Source: Chlamydiota bacterium (GTDB lineage Bacteria > Auribacterota > JACPWU01). Taken from it: 54,051 nucleotides of DNA. A program made the position numbers and the translations under genes. Numbering within the stretch: the stretch's first letter is position 1; each line of letters opens with the position of its first letter. Of the stretch, positions 47,195 through 54,051 are shown piece after piece. The stretch is from assembly GCA_016178055.1 (NCBI GenBank), contig JACOUC010000030.1, forward strand, positions 1 through 54,051, read 5' to 3'. Below the pieces are notes generated by a model that saw only the letters and a program-made list of their open reading frames with translations, did no database searches and was not told the DNA's origin.

Positions 47195-49393
47195 TCACAG
47201 ATTCTCCATTTTGTAAATTTGAACAGCAGCCTGTTTATAATTCGGTTCTCGAGAAATGGGATCGCAATGGCTCAAGGTCAGATTGTTGGCGTTCGCTTCG
47301 GCATAATGAAAGGGAATAAAAATTTGTCCAGGAGCAATCGTCTCCGTGACACGTAAGACGATGTGTTCAATGAAACCACGACGTGAGACGACCTTGACAT
47401 AATCTCCATGCTTGAGCTTGAGTCTGGCCGCATCTCGAGCGTTCATCTCGACCCAAGCCTCTGGGGAAAGTCTATTGAGAATAGGAATCTCTCCTGTTTT
47501 CGTGCGGGTATGCCAATGTTCTACTGTGCGACCTGTATTCAAGAGGAAGGGAAATGCATCATTGGGAATTTCGGGAGGGGGATCATTTTTAATGGCCCAA
47601 AGTTTTGCTCGACCGTCATCGGTTTTAAAAATGCCATCGGCGTAAAGCCAGGTGCTTTCACGAGGCGAACGTTGAGACCCTTCTGGAAAAGGCCATTGAA
47701 TGCCGCCTTGCTCTTCAATTAACGCATAGTTCATTCCAGAGTAATCACAAAGCCTTCCACGCGATATTTTCTTCCATTCTTCAAAGGCGTGTTCGGGCTT
47801 CGTCCAGTTTGGAAAAAGGTGATTGTAAACACCCAACTCTTTTGCCACACTCAAAAAAATATCAAAGTCAGATTTCGCTTCTCCCGGAGGTTCTACGGCT
47901 TTATTGACCTTGCTGACGCGACGTTCTGAATTGGTATACGTTCCTTCTTTTTCGCCCCAAACGGCTGCCGGAAGAACAAGGTCTGCGACTTTGGATGTGG
48001 GAATCGGATGATACCCATCCTGGACGACTAAGAAATCTAGGTTTTCGAGCACCTCATGGAGAAATGTTTGATTGGGAAATGAGACCAAGGGATTCGTTGC
48101 GATAATCCATAAACCCCTGATTTTTTTTGCTAAAATAGCTTCAATGATGTCTGGATAAGCTAAGCCGCGGGAGGTTGTTATTTCAGATTCATCAATATTC
48201 CATAAGGCGGCCAGTTCTTGACGATCCTCTAGACGGTCAAATTTTCGATAGCCTGGTAGACTTGAGGTAAAGCCTGTTTCCCTTGTCCCCATCGCATTAC
48301 ATTGTCCTGTGATTGAGAAAGGAGAAGCACCAACTTTCCCAACTTTTCCAGTAATCAGTGACAAATTGCAGATCGCATTGACTGTTTCAGTTCCTTGCGT
48401 ACTGTGATTAACTCCCATGGTCCACCCGATAAAAGGGGCCTCGGCATTTCCATAAAGAAGAGCCACTTTTTGGATTTGATCGATTGAAAGACCTGTCACC
48501 TCGCTTACGTGTTCAGGTGTGTATTTTTCAAGATGGGTTTTAAGCTCTTCAAATCCTGAAGTATGTTTCTCAATATAATCGTGATCGATTTTATTTGCTT
48601 TCATCAGCACATGCATCATTCCATTCAGAAGTGCAATGTCTGTTCGGGGTTTCAGGGGTAAGAAAACATCCGCCATCATGGCTGTTTTAGTAACGCGGGG
48701 ATCGGCAACAATCAAAATTTTATTTTTGTTTTTTTCCATGCGATAACAGAGAATGGGGTGGTTATCCGCGATATTGGCCCCGATTAAAAAAATCAAATCA
48801 GCCTTTTCAAAATCTTCATAACTTCCCGGCGGCCCATCACTCCCAAAAGAGCGTTTGTAGCCCGAAACGGCACTGGCCATGCAGAGCGTGGTATTTCCAT
48901 CAAAATTTTTTGTCTTGAATCCAAGCTGGATCAATTTACCTAAAGTATAAAATTCTTCTGTCACAAGTTGACCTGTACTAATCACACCTAAAGATTCTGG
49001 ACCGTATCGACTCTGAATATCCTTAAAGTGTCCGACCATGGTTTGAATGGCGGCAGGCCAACGAATTCTTCGAAATTTTCCATTCACTTTGAGAAGGGGC
49101 CATTTGGCACGGTTCGGGGTAGAGATGGCATAATGTTCTGCCAATCCCTTGGGGCATAAATAGCCTTCATTGACCGGATGATTCTGATCTCCCTTGACGC
49201 TCACTGCTTTTCCGTTTTTCACGCCGATGAACATGCCGCATCCTACAGAACAGTAACCGCAGGTGGTTTTTACCCAATGGTCCGGAATTTTTTCTTTGGC
49301 CATGGTCCCAAATTGTTCATCCAGCCCATAGGCATATTTTTCCTTGGCGATATCAATGCCTAACGATTTTTTTATTTCTTCTAACCAAATCAT
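47195..49393 (-). CDS. nasA: assimilatory nitrate reductase catalytic subunit
   Basis: A 732-residue Mo-bisMGD enzyme reducing nitrate to nitrite in the cytoplasm (no signal peptide). The N-terminal 4Fe-4S motif is CGYCSVGCGMFIGV...LCPKG. The likely Mo-ligand Cys is in NTTLCMASAVSG. The C-terminal domain has the molybdopterin-binding LNTGRTVEHWHTRTKTG. The ATG at 49393 follows GGAGG; the upstream frame is repeat. It has no C-terminal Fe-S or BFD extension, so it needs a partner: the adjacent DmsB-DmsC fusion is the obvious candidate electron donor. Confidence 0.93.
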   Translation of the reverse strand: MIWLEEIKKSLGIDIAKEKYAYGLDEQFGTMAKEKIPDHWVKTTCGYCSVGCGMFIGVKNGKAVSVKGDQNHPVNEGYLCPKGLAEHYAISTPNRAKWPLLKVNGKFRRIRWPAAIQTMVGHFKDIQSRYGPESLGVISTGQLVTEEFYTLGKLIQLGFKTKNFDGNTTLCMASAVSGYKRSFGSDGPPGSYEDFEKADLIFLIGANIADNHPILCYRMEKNKNKILIVADPRVTKTAMMADVFLPLKPRTDIALLNGMMHVLMKANKIDHDYIEKHTSGFEELKTHLEKYTPEHVSEVTGLSIDQIQKVALLYGNAEAPFIGWTMGVNHSTQGTETVNAICNLSLITGKVGKVGASPFSITGQCNAMGTRETGFTSSLPGYRKFDRLEDRQELAALWNIDESEITTSRGLAYPDIIEAILAKKIRGLWIIATNPLVSFPNQTFLHEVLENLDFLVVQDGYHPIPTSKVADLVLPAAVWGEKEGTYTNSERRVSKVNKAVEPPGEAKSDFDIFLSVAKELGVYNHLFPNWTKPEHAFEEWKKISRGRLCDYSGMNYALIEEQGGIQWPFPEGSQRSPRESTWLYADGIFKTDDGRAKLWAIKNDPPPEIPNDAFPFLLNTGRTVEHWHTRTKTGEIPILNRLSPEAWVEMNARDAARLKLKHGDYVKVVSRRGFIEHIVLRVTETIAPGQIFIPFHYAEANANNLTLSHCDPISREPNYKQAAVQIYKMENL

Positions 49394-49414
49394 TTTTGCC
49401 TCCGTAAAAATCCA

Positions 49415-49563
49415 AAAATCAAATATCAAAAATCAAAATGACGGATCAAAATTTAAAAATTCTAGCTTGCTTAAGCATTTGGTTTTGTTTTTAATTTTTG
49501 ATATTTGCATTGTCATTTTGATTTTTGAATTTTGATATTTGATTTTCTCAATGTTCTCCTCCA
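49415..49563. repeat. AT-rich heptamer inverted repeat (family A), first copy of a 141-bp perfect direct repeat
   Basis: 49423-49563 is identical to 49711-49851. It contains the AAAATCA/TGATTTT arms around TCTAGCTTGCTTAAGCATTTG and ends with TCAATGTTCTCCTCCA, which is the 3' end of the downstream DmsBC coding region. Confidence 0.9.
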
Positions 49564-49659
49564 CTTATGACCCGTGCATTGATCGCTAAACAATCCCGCC
49601 ACCTTGGATAGATTGGGTGGGGGGATGAATCGGGCAGCCCCATAAATGGGGCGACTACA
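49564..49659. repeat. partial family B repeat shared with 45561-45667
   Basis: Starts with CTTATGACCCGTGCATTGAT, continues through GGGTGGGGGGATGAATCGGG and ends GGGGCGACTACA. The 406-bp gap 49430-49835 holds only this, the family A copies and a small TGCCGACctcaGTCGGCA hairpin near 49682. Confidence 0.8.
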
Positions 49660-49710
49660 AGGGTGATTTTCATCCCCCTTTGTGCCGACCTCAGTCGGCA
49701 TGAATGTTTC

Positions 49711-49851
49711 ATATCAAAAATCAAAATGACGGATCAAAATTTAAAAATTCTAGCTTGCTTAAGCATTTGGTTTTGTTTTTAATTTTTGATATTTGCATTG
49801 TCATTTTGATTTTTGAATTTTGATATTTGATTTTCTCAATGTTCTCCTCCA
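49711..49851. repeat. second copy of the 141-bp perfect direct repeat (family A)
   Basis: Identical over 141 bp to 49423-49563, offset 288 bp. Its last 16 bases are the final codons (GGEH and stop) of the DmsBC fusion gene. Confidence 0.9.
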
Positions 49852-51413
49852 ACAAAGGCGGCACTTGAAAGCCAGATTAAACCCATTGCCGATAGCTTTT
49901 CTGGATTTAAAAAATGAAAAAGAATTTCTGGAATGATGAAACAAGCGATAACTAAAAGACCCATGCGTGTCAGAAAATGTTTTTTAAAGCGATGAATCAG
50001 TAGAAAGGTCGAACCATAAAGCTCGGTCGATTGATCCTCGTGGAGGTTAAAAAGCCTGGCCAGGAGAACGACCAGCTGAAAAAATCCGGCAAGCATGGAA
50101 ACGATAAGGAAAGCAATCGCGGGTCCCTGAAAAACTCTCGCTACGATCTCTTGAGTTGTTACGGCGACATAAATAGAATAAATGACCAAAGAAAAAAGAG
50201 GGCCTAGGATAAAACCTGTTAAGAAAAAACGTAAAGGAGTTCTAATCGTATTCCAGGCGGGACGTGCGGGAACCAGATATATTTTTGCACTTGCATAGAC
50301 CCCGGCCAATCCCAAGAGAGCAACCGTTCCACCCAGTCCAAAATAAAAAATATTTGAAAGTTGAAATTTCAAAAAATGACTTGCGAGGGCTAATCCAGCG
50401 TAAATATTACCCATCACTGAAAAAAGAGAGAAAAAAAGAACTTCTCTGGAAAGCCAAGAGCGTCTCCACATCCTTAAAGCTTTATAGGCATAGAGCGGAC
50501 GTCCCAGATGAAATAAAGCTGCGAGCATCGCAACTCCCGTCATGATGATCATTCCACTGGCTCCAAAAGCCATAAAATCCTGAAGAGGTTTGAGAAAATC
50601 AAAAAAGGTTGAGAGTCGTTCACTCAACCAAAGAATTAAAAAGCCTCCCACAGAGGCTTGAGTTAAAACGGTCATAAAGATAAGCGAGGTGTGAGGCTTT
50701 TCAGGTTCGATATGATGGCGATTGGCCTTCAACATTTCTGTTGGAATATTTTTAGGAAGGGTGATCCGCGTGGTTGAAATCGTCATTTCAGAATTAGGAA
50801 CGCCTGGCGCATCAGCCTGAGTGTGCTCTTTGCGCCACTCGGCCACATTAACCTTCTCAATTCGAATCGCTTGTTCAGGGCAGGCGGAGACACAGGCTGG
50901 CATGTCCCCGTCTTTTAATCGGCTGTGGCACATGTCGCATTTTGTAACGATGTTGCGCTCTGAGTTATATTGAGGAACCCCATAAGGACAATTCCACGTG
51001 CAGTAGCCGCAGCCAATGCATTCTTCTGCCTTATGTTTCACAATGCCGTCGTTCAATTTGACATAAGCGTCGGTGGGGCACCCCGTCAAACAAGAGGGAT
51101 CCAGGCAATGATTACAGGCCATGGAAAGATGCAATTTCTGAGTGTTGGGATAAAATCCTCCTTCGATTTCACCGACGCGACGCCAGTTGACTTCAGGTGG
51201 ATTATTGTTTTGTTCATTGCAAGCAACGACGCAACATTGGCAGCCGATGCACTGAGACATGTCAAAATGAAATCGATATTGCTCACCTTCTTTCAGCGGT
51301 TCAGTGGGGATGAGACTTTCTTTTGGGCTATAATAGCCGCTCTTGTTCACCCTGTTTTTGAGGGGAAGTTCCTGCTCATCTAATAAATCGATTAAGGAAA
51401 AGTTTTCGCTCAT
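49836..51413 (-). CDS. DmsB-DmsC fusion: Fe-S subunit joined to membrane anchor
   Basis: A 525-residue fusion (longer-frame residue numbers below). The N-terminal half is a DmsB-type four-cluster ferredoxin: CIGCQCCVVAC (58-68), CNHCLDPSCLTGCP, CIGCGYCTWNCP and CDMCHSRLKDGDMPACVSACP. The C-terminal half (~245-520) has about eight membrane helices of the DmsC quinol-oxidising type (FHLGRPLYAYKAL, SWLSREVLFFSLF). It could pass electrons from menaquinol, with the Fe-S head probably on the NasA side. The gene lies between nirD and nasA. The start at ATG 51413 is preferred; a GTG at 51422 is possible. Confidence 0.87.
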   Translation of the reverse strand: MSENFSLIDLLDEQELPLKNRVNKSGYYSPKESLIPTEPLKEGEQYRFHFDMSQCIGCQCCVVACNEQNNNPPEVNWRRVGEIEGGFYPNTQKLHLSMACNHCLDPSCLTGCPTDAYVKLNDGIVKHKAEECIGCGYCTWNCPYGVPQYNSERNIVTKCDMCHSRLKDGDMPACVSACPEQAIRIEKVNVAEWRKEHTQADAPGVPNSEMTISTTRITLPKNIPTEMLKANRHHIEPEKPHTSLIFMTVLTQASVGGFLILWLSERLSTFFDFLKPLQDFMAFGASGMIIMTGVAMLAALFHLGRPLYAYKALRMWRRSWLSREVLFFSLFSVMGNIYAGLALASHFLKFQLSNIFYFGLGGTVALLGLAGVYASAKIYLVPARPAWNTIRTPLRFFLTGFILGPLFSLVIYSIYVAVTTQEIVARVFQGPAIAFLIVSMLAGFFQLVVLLARLFNLHEDQSTELYGSTFLLIHRFKKHFLTRMGLLVIACFIIPEILFHFLNPEKLSAMGLIWLSSAAFVGGEH

Positions 51414-51430
51414 AGGCCTCACAGGGAAAA

Positions 51431-51566
51431 TTCAAAAATCAAATATCAAAAATCAAAATGACAAATCAAAATTTAAAAATTCTAACTTGCTTAAGCACTT
51501 GGTTTTTGTTTTTAATTTTTGATATTTGCATTGTCATTTTGATTTTTGCATTTTGATATTTGATTT
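51431..51566. repeat. AT-rich heptamer inverted repeat (family A)
   Basis: A close relative of the 141-bp repeats (centre TCTAACTTGCTTAAGCACTT), filling the gap between nirD and the DmsBC gene and touching the nirD stop codon. Confidence 0.85.
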
Positions 51567-51909
51567 ATGATGCGTTTAGTTTTCCCTCCCCAAACGCCAC
51601 ATAAACATCCCCCTCAACCACCTTGACTGGATAAGTCTTGACCTGCCCCTGTCCTCCATTCAATGCACACCCTGTTTTTAAATCAATTTTCCAGCCGTGA
51701 AGGGGGCAGAAAACAGAGCTTCCTGCAAGAATCCCATCGGCCAGGGGCCCTTGTTTATGAGGGCATGCGTTATCAATGGCACAAAACTCATTTCCCAGAT
51801 GGAAAAGTGCGATTTGGTGGTCTCCAAATTGCACACGCCGACCTTCTTTGGCCGGAATCTCACGGGTTCCACAAACACGGTACCATTTGTAAGCAGGCGT
51901 TTTATTCAT
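51565..51909 (-). CDS. nirD: nitrite reductase (NADH) small subunit, Rieske type
   Basis: A 114-residue Rieske-fold subunit of assimilatory NADH nitrite reductase. Unlike classical E. coli NirD it keeps the full Rieske cluster ligands: CPHKQG and CPLHGW. Its ATG overlaps the nirB stop (ATGA), so the two are made together. Confidence 0.93.
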   Translation of the reverse strand: MNKTPAYKWYRVCGTREIPAKEGRRVQFGDHQIALFHLGNEFCAIDNACPHKQGPLADGILAGSSVFCPLHGWKIDLKTGCALNGGQGQVKTYPVKVVEGDVYVAFGEGKLNAS

Positions 51910-54051
51910 ACAGGGCTCCCCATGAGGGCGTCTGAATCTTTGGGAAGAACAAAGTCTTTAAATTGCATCGGATGCACCCATTTTTTAGATTCGGTTTCCC
52001 AAGGATTCACGGCCTTCTCTTTTGATTTTTTGAGTCGATCGAGCAATGACTTCTTCTGATCTTCAGGAGCAAGAATAGTATGGCGTCTCGTCTCGTCTAA
52101 TCCGACTCGCTCCACAAAATCATAGGTTCTTTCGATGTACTCTCCATTCTCCCGATAATATTGAAAGAAGAGGAGTGCGGCTTCTAAGGCTTCTTCGGTT
52201 GTCTTCACGGTGCATAAAATATCAGCTACGCGAACACGCTTCCCGGCGGCGCCCCCAATCACCACTTGCCAACCTCCTTCGATTCCCACAAGGCCGATGT
52301 CCTTGACCGTTGCTTCAGCGCAATTACGGGGACAGCCCACCACGCCCATTTTAACCTTGGCTGGGGTATAGAGCCCCTCCAGAAGAGTTTCTAGCTCAAT
52401 GCCGGTCGCAATAGAATTCTGAGTCCCATACCGACAAAAATCTGTTCCCACACAGGATTTCACCATGCGCACCGCCTTCGCATAAGCAAAGCCGGAGGTC
52501 ATCCCTAAATCGGCCCATATCTTAGGAAGATCCTCTTTCTTTACGCCCAAAAGATCTAGCCTTTGGCTTCCGGTCACCTTCACCATAGGAACTTTATATT
52601 TGTCCGCTACGTCCGCAATTTTCCTAAGTTCATCGGGACTGGTGACCCCTCCACGCATTCGCGGCACCACAGAAAAGGTGCCATCTTTTTGAATATTGGC
52701 ATGAACGCGATCATTGATAAAACGGGCGGAACGGTCTTCTTGATGTTCGCCACACCACACTTCATCCACAATAAAACTTAAGGCCGGTTTACATAAATTA
52801 CAGCCATGTCCGTTTCCATAAATGTCGAGAACATCTTGCACGGTCTTTAATCTCTGAGTTCGGATCATCATTCTTAACTGCTCTTTTGGAAAAGGAACGC
52901 AAGTACAGAGCACATTTTTCTTTTCCTCTTCAAATTCTGAACCGACGGTGGCTTTTAGAATTTCCTTCACAAGTCCTGAACAAGTGCCACAGCCCGTCGA
53001 CGCCTTTGTACGGGTCTTCACCTCTGAAAATGACTTGAGATGATCGTTACGAATGGCAGAAATAATTTGGCATTTTGAAACCCCGATACAACCGCAAATG
53101 GTCTCCGAATCAGGTTTAGACATCACATCGGTTGGGGTTCCTGGAAGAGAGACGGGTTCAAAGAGAAGACCTTGACGATCTTTGCCGATCGGTGTTTTCT
53201 TACGAATCATATCGAGCAATCGATTTGCAGCGGACGCATCTCCCACTAAAACAGTTCCAACCACGTGATCTTTATTCACAACCACTTTTTTATAAAGACC
53301 GGTGCCGTCATCCGCATAAACCAAAACCTCGTCTCCCGGTTCGTCTCCCTTAAAATTCCCAGCCGAGAAAAGTTCAATCCCCATCACTTTAAGTTTGGTG
53401 GCCAAAACAGATCCTTCGTAGCGGGGCCCTTTTTGTCCGGTGATGGTTGCCGCCAAAACTTTTCCCTGATCCCAAAGGGGGGCCACAAGGCCGTAAACTT
53501 TTCCTCGGTGTTCTACGCATTCTCCCACAGCAAAAATAGAAGGATCGTCGGTTTCCATCAGGTCATTCACAATAATTCCGCGATTGACGGTGATACCGGC
53601 TTTACGGGCCAGCTCGACATTGGGGCGAATCCCGCATGCAATCACCACCATATCGGCTTTTATCGAAGATCCATCTTTAAACGTTAAGCCTTCAGCTTTT
53701 CCATTCCCTGAAATTCCAGTTGTATATTTATTGAGTAAAACACCAATCCCAAGTTTTTCAATCTCGCGTTTTAAAAATTCTCCTCCCTTTGAATCTAGTT
53801 GCACATCCATCAGGCGATCCACAATGTGCACCACACTCACATGAACGCCCTGATTTAAAATCCCTCGAGCGGCCTCCAGCCCCAAAAGACCTCCGCCAAT
53901 TACCACGGCTCTTTGAGAGAGTTTACATTTCTCAAGAATGTTTCGCGTATCCGCAATATTTCTAAAGGTATAGACGCCTTCCTTATCCACCCCTTCAATC
54001 AAGGGAATAAAGGGATTGCTTCCCGTGGCAAGAAGGAGGAGGTCATAAGAA
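51906..54051 (-). CDS. nirB: nitrite reductase (NADH) large subunit, N-terminus cut by the window end
   Basis: Sirohaem enzyme reducing nitrite to ammonium with NADH. The visible part (about 714 residues) starts inside the FAD/NAD domain (LLATGSNPFIP, GGGLLGLEAARG). It continues through the BFD-like [2Fe-2S] domain (CGCIGVSKCQI...CGTCSGLV) and an extra Cys-rich segment (CTCVPFPKEQL...CNLCKP). The sirohaem/4Fe-4S reductase domain follows (CVGTDFCRYG...GCPRNCAEA). The start lies beyond 54051; about 100 residues are missing. Overlaps nirD by 4 bp. Confidence 0.95.
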   Translation of the reverse strand, partial: SYDLLLLATGSNPFIPLIEGVDKEGVYTFRNIADTRNILEKCKLSQRAVVIGGGLLGLEAARGILNQGVHVSVVHIVDRLMDVQLDSKGGEFLKREIEKLGIGVLLNKYTTGISGNGKAEGLTFKDGSSIKADMVVIACGIRPNVELARKAGITVNRGIIVNDLMETDDPSIFAVGECVEHRGKVYGLVAPLWDQGKVLAATITGQKGPRYEGSVLATKLKVMGIELFSAGNFKGDEPGDEVLVYADDGTGLYKKVVVNKDHVVGTVLVGDASAANRLLDMIRKKTPIGKDRQGLLFEPVSLPGTPTDVMSKPDSETICGCIGVSKCQIISAIRNDHLKSFSEVKTRTKASTGCGTCSGLVKEILKATVGSEFEEEKKNVLCTCVPFPKEQLRMMIRTQRLKTVQDVLDIYGNGHGCNLCKPALSFIVDEVWCGEHQEDRSARFINDRVHANIQKDGTFSVVPRMRGGVTSPDELRKIADVADKYKVPMVKVTGSQRLDLLGVKKEDLPKIWADLGMTSGFAYAKAVRMVKSCVGTDFCRYGTQNSIATGIELETLLEGLYTPAKVKMGVVGCPRNCAEATVKDIGLVGIEGGWQVVIGGAAGKRVRVADILCTVKTTEEALEAALLFFQYYRENGEYIERTYDFVERVGLDETRRHTILAPEDQKKSLLDRLKKSKEKAVNPWETESKKWVHPMQFKDFVLPKDSDALMGSPV

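Overview
The window looks like a chromosomal segment of an uncultivated, Gram-negative, moderately AT-rich bacterium with a periplasm, an outer membrane and bacterial-type translation genes. The housekeeping order (tig-clpP-clpX, class V aminotransferase-serA-purA, uppS-cdsA-dxr-rseP-proS) and the many heptameric intergenic repeats are what I would expect from candidate phylum Omnitrophota or a relative. That assignment is inference only: there is no rRNA here. No tRNA, rRNA or CRISPR array was recognised.

Layout. 1-135 is the 3' end of a group II intron. 206-7836 is a housekeeping block on the + strand: trigger factor, ClpP, ClpX, aminotransferase, SerA, PurA. 7873-13849 is an accessory + strand cassette: a Clp/Hsp100-like AAA+ ATPase with a decayed first ATPase domain, a fusion of an isochorismatase-like domain, an APH-type kinase and a dual-specificity phosphatase, and a GAPN-like aldehyde dehydrogenase. 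13980-20039 holds envelope and isoprenoid genes plus proS. 20058-27176 is a mixed region: an RHH/PIN toxin-antitoxin pair with its operator, a transposase remnant, small secreted and membrane proteins, orn, a broken lytic transglycosylase, an ABC-F ATPase, and a ribosome-rescue-type factor and HIT protein on the - strand, then xth.

From 27134 to the end every gene is on the - strand and nearly all serve nitrogen oxyanion redox chemistry. Reading in the direction of transcription from 41993 down: a dihaem cytochrome c with an ethylbenzene-dehydrogenase-type haem-b domain (NxrC-like), a Tat-exported molybdopterin catalytic subunit (NxrA-like), a small protein, an Fe-S subunit (NxrB-like), a TorD/NarJ-type chaperone, an HExxH/zinc-ribbon protein, a ferredoxin, TatA, a probable Moco riboswitch, then moaA, a moaC-mogA fusion, a tauE-moeA chimera, moaD, moaE and mobA. 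The cluster therefore carries the enzyme, its chaperone, part of its export system and its cofactor supply. An outer-membrane barrel gene lies upstream. Three FNR/Crp-type TGAT-N4-ATCA dyads sit before tatA, the NxrC-like gene and the porin gene, each 21-22 nt from a -10-like hexamer, so they look like one regulon.

A second block (nirB partial at the window end, nirD, a DmsB-DmsC fusion, nasA, a NarK-type transporter, a second moaA) forms an assimilatory nitrate-to-ammonium route. Between the two lies a dead AbiE toxin-antitoxin locus. The intergenic spaces are filled with several families of dispersed inverted repeats, many built from 7-nt units.
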